Source: Tilletiopsis washingtonensis (taxonomy: Eukaryota > Basidiomycota > Exobasidiomycetes > Entylomatales). Taken from it: 64,000 bases of DNA. The notes under the pieces are model-generated. The model saw only the letters and a program-made list of their open reading frames with translations, did not search any database and was not told where the DNA came from. Shown one piece after another: positions 12,256-22,100 of the stretch (position 1 is its first letter; the number at the start of each line of letters is the position of its first letter). Location: assembly GCF_003144115.1 (NCBI RefSeq), contig NW_020312008.1:338477-402476 (forward strand). The letters are read 5' to 3'. The position numbers and the translations under genes are program-made.

Positions 12256-13011
12256 ATGCTCGCCTCTGCCCTGCGCACCTCTCTCCGCACCACCACCCGC
12301 ACCCCGCTCTCGCGCACCTTCACCGCCTCCGCCGCCAACATGTCCGTCCAGAAGCTCAACAGCCACTCCGAGTTCCAGCAGCTCGTGCGTGTCAGAGCCT
12401 GCCATGCCCCACCACGCCTGTGCTGACACCTCTCTCGCCAGATCGCGTCCGACAAGGTCACCGTGATCGACTTCTGGGCGACGTGGTGCGGCCCGTGCAA
12501 GATGATCAGCCCCATCTTCGAGCGCATCGCCAGCACCGTCGGCGACAAGGTGCAGTTCGCCAAGGTCGACGTCGACGAGCAGGAGCAGATCAGCCAGGAG
12601 TGCGGCATCAAGGCCATGCCCACCTTCATCTTCTTCAAGAACGGCGAGAAGGTCGAGAGCGTCGTCGGCGCCGACCCGAGCAAGCTGCAGGTGAGTGCTG
12701 CGAGAGGAAGGATGGCGGAGTCGCGGATGAGTAGCAGGGGGCGACAGAGTCGCATTGGCGGGGTGACACTCCAGCAGAGGTCTGTGCGCTTCATACGCAT
12801 CGAGTCATGCATCAGCCGACCAGAAAGGAAGGGAGCCCACTGCCCGACGCACACTTTCTGCTTGTGTCTACTGCGGCGAGCAGTTGTGCGGCATGCAGCG
12901 CTGCTGCTCCTCATGCTTCGCCGCCTTCCATTGCGTCTCCGCGTGCAAGCCTTAGCTGACACACTACCGATCTCTTCTTCTCAGGCTGCCATCAGCAAGT
13001 ACTCCTCGTAA
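12256..13011 (+). CDS. Thioredoxin, with a probable mitochondrial presequence and an internal ATG
   Basis: Disulfide reductase of the thioredoxin family. Exons 12256-12384, 12442-12690 and 12985-13011 encode 134 residues. The redox motif is WCGPCK with Cys59 and Cys62, preceded by VIDFWATW and followed by the cis-Pro loop KAMPTFIFFKNGEKV. The first 29 residues (MLASALRTSLRTTTRTPLSRTFTASAAN) are Arg/Ser/Thr-rich without acids, a typical matrix-targeting presequence. A second in-frame ATG (12340, MSVQKLNSHSEF) starts exactly where cytosolic thioredoxins begin, so leaky scanning or a downstream transcription start could give two forms. The last exon is only nine codons including the stop (AAISKYSS). 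Intron 2 is 294 nt, about five times the local norm, for no reason I can see. Confidence 0.95.
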
Positions 13012-13347
13012 TCGCTTCTCGCACTGCCGAGCGCCTGCGCCTTTGCGCGTCTGGCCATCGCGGTCTAGCAATTGAAAGAGGGTTATATCATTCATCGCTT
13101 TGAGGGGGCTGCGCACGAGACTCGAAGATTCTGCAGTGCGAGTTCGAGGACCGTGCTCACACGGCCAGGAGCTGCTGCGTGAGATGCTCCTCGGGGCTCC
13201 AGCTCAGCCGCTAGTCAGACCTGACGCCCTCACGCAAGCACGGGCAGTAGAGCCTTGCACACGCGCACACGAGCCTCTGCGCCTGGTATAGCATGCATGC
13301 ATTGCAGTGTCTGTCTACGGCGTCACTTGTCTGTGGACGGTTGGCGG
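13012..13347. other. Convergent 3' intergenic region
   Basis: This 336-base gap lies between the stop codons of thioredoxin (+) and the RNA triphosphatase (-), so it should contain only the two 3' UTRs and polyadenylation signals. Nothing else is recognisable. Confidence 0.4.
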
Positions 13348-14651
13348 TCAGCGTGCGCTCCAGCTGCGCTGTCGGGCACGCAGCACGCACCGAATTAGCA
13401 TGCGCACGTTATTGAGGAAGACGAGGATGAAGTCGTCGTAGTCGCTCCACTCTTGCGGGTTCGCCGCCGGTGCGGACTTGGCGGCGCTGGCGAGCCGGAG
13501 CAGCGCAGCCGTGTCGCAGATCTCGACCTCGAGCTCGTGCAGCGGTTCTTGTGGCTGCAGCGCCTCGTCAGTGGCAGTGAGAGACAGCGCATCGGCAGAC
13601 GCACCTTCTCTGGCCGCGTCACCTGCGTCAGATCGACCTCGAAGCCCTGGTGCGTGTAGCAGAGGCGATTCTTCTCGCGGTGCGACGTCGACTCTTCTGT
13701 CGGCTCCTCGTCTGTCACGCAGTCCCGTCAATCCGCTGCTCCGCATCGCCCAACCCAGCAAAACGCACCAACGTCCGTCTCCGTGTTGATGCTGATGCGA
13801 AAGTCGAAGCCCTGATTGGGGCAGTAGATGTTCATGTCTGCGAGGCGGTTCTTGCGGATGATGCCGTGCGGCTGCCGGATGGCTAGCGTGTCGCTGTCGC
13901 GCGTCACGCGCACACGATTGCGGTACGCATAGTCGATCTCGCGCACGCGGCGGTACGACACTCGTCGCGAGGGCGTGACGAGGGAGTTGAGAAGGTTGTT
14001 GAGCTGCTGATGTTGGGGCTGCGAGTGGAGTGAGCCTTGGAATAGCCGAAGAGCGGAGCAGCGGGAACGCACCTGCGACATGCTGCTCTCGAAGCGCCAG
14101 CCTTCTTGCATGTTTAGGACTTGAGATGCAACACGGCACCATCAGCTCTCTTGCGCGACATCCTGGCGATCCCATGCCGCACTCACTCGTCTCGCTCGCG
14201 ACTGGCAAGGCTAGCCGCTCGCCCGTGTGCGAGTCGATGATGCGCCCGATCTTCGCCTCGATCTGTGCGAGGGCATCGCCAGTCAGACATCTCCTCGACT
14301 TGATATCTCCCCACGCCTGGCAGCCCATCTTGCCCGCCTGGCCCCGGAGCTTCCCGCTCTGTCGCGCGCTCGAGCACCGCCACATCACGGTCCGGTGCTT
14401 GTTCACAGCCCTCGCTGGCTCGAGCAGCGGTCTTCGACAGCAGCAACCGAACGCCCATGTCCTGTGTACGGCCCTTCTCCCATCTCCTGCGCCTCTCTCT
14501 CCTCCTGCCATCTGCAACGCACCTCGAGGTCGGCCACGCCGCGCCCGTAGCGCCAGATCCAGTCGCCCACGATCGATGCCGTCTCGTCGCGCGGGTCCCA
14601 GCCGAAGATGGAGCGCTCTGGCGGCGCCGCAGCAGAGGATGAGGAGGCCAT
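13348..14651 (-). CDS. mRNA-capping RNA 5'-triphosphatase (Cet1/Pct1 family)
   Basis: This protein removes the gamma-phosphate from the 5' end of nascent mRNA, the first step of capping. It belongs to the metal-dependent tunnel-fold triphosphatases of fungi. Six exons on the minus strand: 14523-14651, 14187-14262, 14073-14104, 13769-14018, 13605-13711 and 13348-13554, giving 266 residues. Tunnel strand A with its metal-binding glutamates is DLEIEAKIG, formed across the first splice. Later come RVSYRRVREIDYAYRNRVRVT, IIRKNRLADMNIYCP, FDFRISINTE, KNRLCYTHQGFEVDLTQV and the second glutamate strand HELEVEIC. The 32-nt exon 3 carries KGWRFESSMSQ. At 266 residues it is near the minimal catalytic domain, shorter than S. 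cerevisiae Cet1 (549) and similar to S. pombe Pct1 (303), with only about 15 residues before the first conserved block. It is divergent from the zinc-knuckle gene. Confidence 0.92.
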
Positions 14652-14994
14652 GGCGCGATGCGACGCGAACAAGAGCCGGCGCGGAGTGAGGAGGAGCGCG
14701 AGGAGATGACGGCGGGAAGGAAGGTAGGCGCGAGGGAGAGCCGGTGTCCGTGCGCCGAGAAGGCCGAGGCGGATCGGCGCGGCGCGCGCCGCGCTTCCAA
14801 GTTCTTTTCGCGCGACGCGCGCCAAAGGACGCAGCCGAGGCTGCTCCACTCGCCTGCTTCCTCTCCACATCATCCCGCTGCGTCTGCTTGCACTTCGCCG
14901 ACTGCCTGCACGCCACATACTCTGGCCCGCACTCCCGCTACCAGCGTACCTGCACTTTTAGCGCACCGCCAGCTCTCGCTCTCATCCACGCGCC
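14652..14994. promoter_or_regulatory. Divergent promoter between the RNA triphosphatase and the zinc-knuckle gene
   Basis: These 343 bases serve two head-to-head genes, one for mRNA capping and one for an RS-rich zinc-knuckle protein. The last 150 bases on the plus-strand side are rich in C and T with scattered CTGC and CACTC motifs, and no TATA box is evident. Shared control of two RNA-metabolism genes is plausible but unproven. Confidence 0.45.
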
Positions 14995-15757
14995 ATGTAC
15001 CCCTCGCGCATCGGCCAAGGCCGCGGCGGTCGGCCCGGCGGCAGCAGCGGCGGCGGCGGTGGGCCTTCGCAGGGCGGCGGCAGCCGTGTGTGCCAGAAGT
15101 GCCTCAAGCCTGGCCATGCGACGTTTGAGTGCAAGAACGCACGCCCTTACGTGCCGCGCCCAACGCGCTCGCAGGCCTTCAACGACCCCAAGATCCAGAA
15201 AAAGCTCGAGCGCACGATGGAGGTGAAGCCGCCGGAGGCGGAGGACATGTGAGTGCAGCGTTTGCTCAGAGATTGCTGCAGCTTCTGACTGAGAGCTGTC
15301 GTCATGTAGTGCCGGCACAGCAGATACGATTCTGGCTTCGCGTGCGGCCGCGCGAGCCGCAGAGAGCAGCACAGCTGCACCCAAGGCTGCGCGGGCTGCA
15401 TCTAGCTCCTCGTCCTCGTCCAGCTCCTCCTCCTCGAGCTCGTCGAGCGACTCGGACTCGGACAGCAGCAGCTCATCGGGCGACGGCAAGCGGCGGAAGC
15501 GCAGCAGCCGGCGCCGCCGTCGCAGCCCGTCCTCGAGCTCCGGCTCGGACTCGGACGACTCGCGCCCGGCGCGCCGCCGGAGACAAGACTCTCGCGACCG
15601 CTCGGCCTCATCCAGATCGCGCTCGAGGTCGCGTAGCTCCAGTGCTGGCCCGGCCAGAGCTCGCGACTACGACACTCCGCCGCCGCGTCGCGCTAGAAGC
15701 CCAACACGCTCGAGATCACCGGCTTCGTCGCGCTCAGACAGCTCGGAGAGACGGTAG
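14995..15757 (+). CDS. CCHC zinc-knuckle protein with Ser/Arg-rich tail (ZCCHC10-like)
   Basis: Two exons, 14995-15248 and 15310-15757, encode 233 residues. The N-terminus is a Gly/Arg-rich stretch (GRGGRPGGSSGGGGG), followed by one CCHC knuckle, CQKCLKPGHATFEC (C-x2-C-x4-H-x4-C), and the conserved tail RPYVPRPTRSQAF with KIQKKLE. This arrangement is shared by ZCCHC10-type proteins. The second exon encodes a run of about fifteen serines, an acidic Ser/Asp patch, then Arg/Ser dipeptides (SRSRSRSRSSS) as in splicing-associated factors. A nuclear RNA-binding role is likely from the composition; the exact partner is unknown. The stop lies 79 bases from the convergent neighbour. Confidence 0.82.
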
Positions 15758-15836
15758 TGGGGCGCTGCAGGAGGAGTATCACGGGTGGGATTGCAGGCGG
15801 GTGGATCGCAATGCGATGCGGGAAAAGGCTGCTCGC

Positions 15837-17686
15837 TCAGTCAAGTGTCATGCAAACAAGCGTGTCGTCCGACAGCTCGTCCAGCGAGAGAGGCGCAGCG
15901 AGGCTCTCGATGCTGCAGCACGCGTCCTGCGCATCGTCTCGCTGCTGATGCACAGCAAGCACATGCGATGCATGCGACTCGTGCATGGCGGCGCGCAGCT
16001 CGTGGAGAGTCTCGAAGTCGTCTGGCTCGAGCTCGACCCATGCGTCCGTGATGCTGGCCCAGTTCGAAAGCTGTCGGTGCAGTGCGTGCTCCCCCGGCGT
16101 GGAGCTGCTTCCGGGCGGTTGAAGCGCTGGACTGCTGGGAGCCGCATGGGACGCATGGAGTGGCGAGGAAGGCTCGGAGGACAGATCGAGAAGCAGCTGG
16201 AAGTCGTCCTGCACGCTGTCCAGGCGACTCGCGCTCGAGAGAGCAGGGGCCTTCTCGCGAAGCGCGAGCGGTGCAGGCGATGACGAGGCAGCGGCTGCCT
16301 CTGAGAGTGGCGGCAGCGGGACGGGCAGCAGAGCGTTCTGTTGCGGACGTGCATCAGCAATAAGTCTTCTCGAGCAGCGCGCAAGACCCACAGGCAGCGT
16401 GCTCCCATTGACGAAGCGCTGGTCGAGCAGAGCGAGTCCGTGATGGAGCGTCGCAGAGATGGCGAGAGCGCCGCGGGTGCTTGCCTGCGACCGGCTCCTC
16501 TGATGCAGCGAGGCGGATCGCAGGAGGCGTCGTGCTGCTCGCTCTCGAGCGGCTTGTCCTTGCGACTGCGGCTCAGCATGTGCCAGAACGGACTGCGGGC
16601 GCGACGGCGTCAGCGTGTCTCGCACTGAGCCGTGCAGCACGGGCGCACCTTGACGAGCTTTGCGACTTTGCCATTGGGCTTGCGCAACGAGGAGGCGACG
16701 CAGATGCTGCTGAGAGACGATGACAGGCTCGCTAGCGACGGTCGAAGCGCTCGAGACCTCTGAGGGCCAGGTCAGATGTGCTCGATCATCGCCGTGGTGC
16801 GGTGCTCACTGCAGCGAGCGCATTGTTGAACAGAGCTCCACCATACTGCGCCATCTCTTGTCCAAGGAGCAGCAGCGCCTTCTGGCACGCGGCCCAGTGT
16901 GCCGCAGGCGCTGCAGACGACAGAAGCCCTGCCCGAAGATGCCGTGCTGCTGGTAGCAGGTCAGCTGCGCTATGCAGCGGACCCCAGCCAAGGAACTCAC
17001 CGCGACCTGAGCTAGCCCTCGTGCGGCACTCGAAGCGCAAGGTCACGCTGATGCAGTGCAGCGTGGTGCGCGCCTCAGACGAGCCTCCGTCCGAGGATCC
17101 GCCAGCGCTCACTGCGTGCAGGCTGTGAGCCTTGAGCTGCTGCTGCATCGTGCCGTCGACGTACATTCGATGCTTCGCTCATCGCACGGTCTGACACGAG
17201 GATCTCGCAGGCGCAAGGCGGAGGCGTTCTGCGCTCCCACAGCGTGTCAGCGCAGCAGACCAGACCGCGTCTTGAGAGCTCGCCAGCTTGAAGAAAGACG
17301 CCATCATGTCTGCGAGCGGGCACGCGAGGAGCTCAGCTCCTGAGAGACTCCACTCCTCAGCTTCGTTCTGAACACGCTGTGAGCATGTATCGAGGCCAAG
17401 TCGATCTTGCGCGGGGACTGACCGACGGCGAAGCCCGTGATACTCCAGCCGCCCGGCGTTTGCTCTGCTTCGGAGGTTCGACGCACGCGGACAGTCTCAC
17501 AGCCAGCATACCGCCATTGAGCTGCACGGGCCTCTCAGCGCCGCTTGTATGCGATTGCGACGCTGCGGCGCCGTTGGCAGGCTCAAGCGTGCGGAACGCG
17601 ACGTCTATGTGGAGGAGCACGTCCTCGACGCGGACGAGGTGGATGCTCTTGCTGCCGACGTGCACGTCGGCGGGTGCAGGCGGCAT
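15837..17686 (-). CDS. Unrecognised multi-exon protein; exon structure only partly resolved
   Basis: A minus-strand gene I cannot assign. The last exon is a clear coding frame of about 250 codons ending at 15837, with an acidic Ser/Leu-rich C-terminus (DAWVELEPDDFETLHELRAA and LDELSDDTLVCMTLD). The first exons are best read from ATG 17686: MPPAPADVHVGSKSIHLVRV, then EDVLLHIDVAFRTLEP. A 46-base GTATGC..GCAG intron then joins VQLNGE to QTPGGWSITGFAVGQSPRK, followed by IDLASIHAHSVF. Between about 16640 and 17330 several short candidate exons remain uncertain (for example LHCISVTLRFECRTRAS). The alternating hydrophobic N-terminal segments look like beta-strands. The boundaries given are the outer limits I can support; the true start could lie upstream. 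Confidence 0.45.
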
Positions 17687-18008
17687 GCTCGTGTATGCGT
17701 TGAGTACAGCAAGCGGGTGAAGAGGCGACACGTAAGAGCTGACAGTAGCAGTACGCAGGCTTGGAGAGGATGACGGTCGCAAGGCAAGCCGCAACGCGCG
17801 CGCAGCTGGCCCGACGAGGCGCGCGGCGGCATGCGCGCCGCCGCGTGTGGGCAGACATGCGCCCGAACTGCTCACTCCAACCCTCGCACTGCCAATCTCT
17901 GATGCATCCAAGCAACACCTTTCACCAGGCACATGAAATAGAGAAAGCATTGATTTGTTGTGAAGCCCGTGACGAGTCGCATATACCCGGGTGGAAGCGC
18001 GGCGCACA
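17687..18008. other. Intergenic region between two minus-strand genes
   Basis: These 322 bases lie downstream of FET3 and upstream of the unrecognised gene, so they should hold a FET3 3' UTR and that gene's promoter or unplaced 5' exons. Nothing else is recognisable. Confidence 0.3.
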
Positions 18009-20619
18009 TCACTTGTCCGCGGCAGTCTCCTCCTCCTCGTCCTCGGCGCTGCCCATCAGGCCGTATGCAACGACCGTGGCCAGACCGATGAGCGCCGTGA
18101 TGATGCAGCCCACGAGGGCGCCAACGGCACGCGGCGTCCAGCCCGTCTCGAGGAACGTCGGCTCCTTGCGCAGGCCGGCGAAGTTCGTCGTCTGCGAAGG
18201 GCGTCAGCACAGGTGCGTGGAAGTCGCAGGAGGAGACTCACGCTGTTGAAGCCGGCAGCGTTGCCGGTGGGCGAGATGCCGAGCGCTGCGCACTGCGACT
18301 GCAGGTCGCCCGGCAGCGTCAGCTGCTGCTGCGCCAGCATCGGCGCCTCGATGAAGATGGCAGCCAGGCCGGAGGACAGGTGCTGCGGTACGGCGCGAGC
18401 GTCAGCACTCGTCGAGGCCTATGCTCTCGGCTAGACTCACCCAGTCGATGTGGCAGTGGAAGAACCACGCTCCAGGGTTGCTGAAGACAAGATCAGCCAT
18501 TGCTGCAGAAACATGGGCAACGCAGCACTCACTCAGCGCGGAAGCGGATCGTGGCGGAGCCCGTACTGTGGATCGTGACGGTGTCGCGGCGCATCGGGTT
18601 CTCCTGACCCTCGACGAACGGCGGGTTGAGCGCCGGATCGTCGGACGTGACGTCGATCGCCTTGTGCACAACCTGGAAGTGATGGCCGTGCAGGTGGAAG
18701 GGGTGGGTTCCGGCATCCCAGTTGAAGACGGTCAGCTGGATCATGTCCATGTGGTTGAGCACGGTGGCGCCGGTGGCCGGGCCGTACACGGCCACGTCGT
18801 TTGCAAGTGCGCCCATGCTCGAGATCGTGTTGAGCGTCGGCGTCATCGGGCTGACGTAGGAGACGTTGTTGAAGGAGGCGTACTGCAGCAAGATGTCAGC
18901 GTGTCCAGCGTGCGGCGTGACGGGCTCACTCACGTTCTTGCCGTCCGAGTACGTGTTGAAGACGACATTCAGGTCGTGGTTCACATCGGCCGGCTCCATG
19001 GCCTCGGCGACGAAGGGCACGAGCTTGGTGTCGTCGAAGTACTCGTACGCCTCAAGCTCGGCGCGGTCGGAGCCCATCGGCTGGCCGCTGGCGTATTCGA
19101 GCGTGGCAGTGACGTCTGAGAGACAGATGTGAGCGACCAGACAGGCGCAGAGCGAAGGCGGAACGCACTGAGCTGCAGGTCATCCGGCACGACGTCGAAC
19201 ATGTCGGGGTCCTGCGAGCGCATGTCAGCAATCGTTGAGCCGCGATCTGTCTCAGCCGCTCACCATGTTGGCGTGGATGCCCCAGTTCTGCGCCGTGTCG
19301 TTACGCGCCGTCACGAGGATGGAGTAGCGCTGTGCGACGCTGATCGTGATAGCGTCGACGGGCAGCTCCTGCGTGTCGACGCCGTCGGCCTCGATGATGC
19401 GCATGTCGTGGCCCTCGATCCAGAAATGGTACATGGCAAGAGCGCTCATGTTGATCAGGCGCAGACGGTACGTCTTGCCCGGCACGAACGGCAGCGTGGC
19501 GTTCTCATTGAAGCCCGGCAGGTACGAGGCGACGGTGCTGGCGTTGCTCGTGTGGGCGAAGTAGACCTGAGGGGACTCTGTGGACGCAGTCAGCGCCTGG
19601 GCATGCCAATCTGCCTTTGGTCGTCTCTCTCTACGCACTCGGCACGGGCTCAGCCTGGAGAGAGCAAGAGGATCAGCTTTGCACGAGCGTCTCGACGCAC
19701 TCTGGCACTCACGCCAGTCGGGTTCCGGTCGTTGAGGAACTGCGTGGTGAGCAGGAAGTCGTGCTCGTCATGGTACCTGCGCGGCACATCAGCCTTTGCT
19801 CTGTCTCCCCGAGCCCTCCATCGACGCACCAGTCCGCGAGAATGATGGTGTAGTCGTCGTCGTACTTGTGCACTTCGCCGGCGGCGTTGTGGATGATATT
19901 CGGCGTGCGCATGCCGTCGACGTACTGGCCCTTGTAGTGGCCGTGCCTGTGCCAGACACCTCGTGTCAGCTGGCTGCCGTTCCTCGGCCTGCAGGTCTCG
20001 ACTCACGTCCAGAAGGTGCCCCACTGCTCCCTCCGCCCAGCCGCAGACGTCGGGCTGTTGAGCGGCTCGTACACGACGCTCTGGCCCTGCGGGATCGGGC
20101 ACTGCGTCACGCCGACGGCGCCATCCCAGTATGCGGTCTGCAAGCGGTCTCATGAGCTTCCCTTCCCTGCACATCGCTTCCCTCATACACACGTTGTTGA
20201 AGAACATGCCGTGGCTCTGCGCGGCACATCGCGGTCAGCTGAGGCCCAGCCGCAAGTTGAGCGCAGCAGACTCACATGCAGCGAAGTGCCTGTTCCATCG
20301 CGCAGGTCGTTGGTGACCTTGATGCGCACCACGTCGGTCGAGTTGACGTTCTGGCGCCGCAGTCTCAGCAAAGGTCCCGCGCAGGCGATGCCGTGTGCGC
20401 GAGCCCATGCCCCGCGCTGCTCGCTCCTCTGTCTCTGCCACTCACGATGATCTCCGGCGGCCACTGTCCGTTCACGCCAATCGCGCGCCGCTCCATCATG
20501 CCGTCCGGGTTCACGCCGTTCACCCAGCCCACCGTCCAGTCCTTGTACACATCAGCGGCGGCCACGAGGGCAGGCGCCGCGGCGAGAGCGCCCGCAAGCA
20601 GAGTAAGAGGCGAGCGCAT
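18009..20619 (-). CDS. FET3: Iron transport multicopper oxidase (Fet3-type ferroxidase)
   Basis: Plasma-membrane ferroxidase that oxidises Fe2+ for uptake by the partner permease FTR1. Fourteen exons encode 617 residues: 20446-20619, 20276-20350, 20193-20216, 20007-20137, 19830-19946, 19713-19776, 19639-19654, 19264-19577, 19169-19211, 18934-19115, 18533-18882, 18441-18480, 18242-18382, 18009-18191. A signal peptide (MRSPLTLLAGALAAAPALVAAA) is followed by the copper motifs TSLHSHGMFFN, FWTHGHYKGQYVDG, HPFHLHGHHFQVVHK and WFFHCHIDWHLSSGL, the last assembled over three exons. A single C-terminal membrane segment (AVGALVGCIITALIGLATVV) gives the Fet3 topology and separates it from secreted laccases. 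The second copper motif is WTHGH where Fet3 proteins usually have WYHSH; both histidines are kept. Two exons are tiny (24 and 16 nt). The divergent neighbour is FTR1. Confidence 0.95.
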
Positions 20620-20976
20620 GGCGGCTGCTGCTCGCTGTCAGAGACCGAGGAGCGGAGAAGGAGTGAGAGGGAGACCGGCTGGCGGTGGAGGAGGTCGTGG
20701 TGCGAGAGAGCGTGCTGCAGCGCTGCGAACGGAAGGTGATGCAGGCTGATGATGTCCCAGCGGCTCCGACACGGCACGGCCGGCGTGGCCGACTTCCGCT
20801 CCCAGCCGCATCAGCTTGCAGCGCCCGGCAAGGTGACACTTGCCGGGTCGAGGCTCCTCGAGGTGCCGTCCCTCGGCGGCCCGCTTCGGAAGCGGCTCTC
20901 CAGCCGCAGCGCAGGCGGCGAGAGCGGAGAAAGGGAGCGCGCGGCGCAAGCGCGATTTTTGCTCCTGCAGCGGCTA

Positions 20977-20983
20977 ATCAGAT
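20977..20983 (+). promoter_or_regulatory. Partial GATA-type iron-repressor motif
   Basis: ATCAGAT followed by CT is seven of nine bases of the ATCWGATAA consensus. It lies about 360 bases upstream of the FET3 start. It is weak alone and is listed because it shares the region with a perfect site. Confidence 0.3.
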
Positions 20984-21804
20984 CTCTCTGCGCGCGGTTG
21001 CCGACGCCTGCCGGTCGCCATCCTCACGCATCATCCTTCCCACAAGAGGCCGCCTCGCCGCGTGCTGCCTCCTGATGGAAGCTCTTTATGCATCGATGCG
21101 CTCGAGAGTGCTGATCCGATTCCATGGGAGGAGCAATGAGGGCCTGGAGTGGCGCACTGCCGGCGGATGTGTGCTGATGCGCGGCCAGCAGCCCAGGCAC
21201 GCGCGCCTAGCGCCCGGCGGCATCTCCTCGCCGCGGCTGCGGAAGCGGCTGCGGCGCGTGGCTTCCATGCTGCGGGCGGGCGAATTCGCTGCAAGCCTTG
21301 CTGCTCGAGGTCATCGTGGAGACCTCACCCCATCATCATTGCTCGAAGGCCTCGACAGTCTTGGCAGATGCACAAGGCTGCAGCATCTCGAGTGGACGCA
21401 GCGGCGGAGCTTGCGATGCGAGGAGGCGGCCCGCCGATGCATCGCAATCACCCGGCAGCCGGCTGCGGACGCGCGTGAGCAGATTCTGCCGCCAGCAGGC
21501 CAAAACAACGCACCTCCGCTCCTGATGCTGGGGCTGCTCGCTGTTGGCCATGCATGCATCGTCCTCGATCGTTGCTCCCAGCAGCTCTCCTCCCATCGGT
21601 CTCAGGCCGCAAATGGCGGCGTCGATGCGGATGGCACCTCGCTCGCCTGATCTTCTCGCGCTCGCCGCGCTTCGGTCGGGCAGAAGCCGCTGCCGCAGCC
21701 GCGCTCGGCCGACCGGCGCGTGTTCTTGCCGCCGGCTCTTTGGCGCGCCCCCGCCGGCGGCTCGCGAGTGTCCGGGTCGCGTGTGGCGCGCTCGAGAGGC
21801 GCTT

Positions 21805-21813
21805 TTATCTGAT
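21805..21813 (-). promoter_or_regulatory. GATA-type iron-responsive element ATCAGATAA
   Basis: The plus strand reads TTATCTGAT, the exact reverse complement of ATCAGATAA. The consensus ATCWGATAA is recognised by fungal iron-sensing GATA repressors (Urbs1 in Ustilago, SreA, Fep1). It sits about 290 bases upstream of the FTR1 ATG and 1.2 kb from the FET3 ATG, in a region that is otherwise GC-rich and poor in GATA words. Its position between the two iron-uptake genes makes a regulatory role likely. Confidence 0.6.
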
Positions 21814-22100
21814 GAAGCATCAGACTGCCGCCGTGCCCGTGCGGCGGGCGAGGCTAGCGCACCGGCGGGCCCTGAAGCGCTGCAGCGCCGGCCGCACTCG
21901 CTCGGAGCCGCACTCGCCGTCAAGCGGTGCAGCGCCGTCAGGCCGGCTGGCGAAATGTCGCTCACCGGCGTGAGAAGGAGAGGCGAGCGAGAGAGAGGCC
22001 GGCCGGGCCTTGTACTTGTCAAGGCACACCTGCTCCGCTCCCTCCGCTCCTTCCCACCACCTCCCACACTCCTTCACCCTCCCGCACTCCACTGCCCAGC

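Larger units (their letters stand above)
20620..22100. promoter_or_regulatory. Shared promoter region of the FET3-FTR1 iron-uptake pair
   Basis: This 1.48-kb divergent intergenic region probably controls both iron-uptake genes. It contains one exact ATCAGATAA iron-regulator site (21805-21813, minus orientation) and one partial match (20977-20983). Frames of up to about 320 codons in this interval are low-complexity shadows. The last 90 bases before the FTR1 ATG are CT-rich (CCTCCGCTCCTTCCCACCAC), a probable core promoter and leader. Confidence 0.65.
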
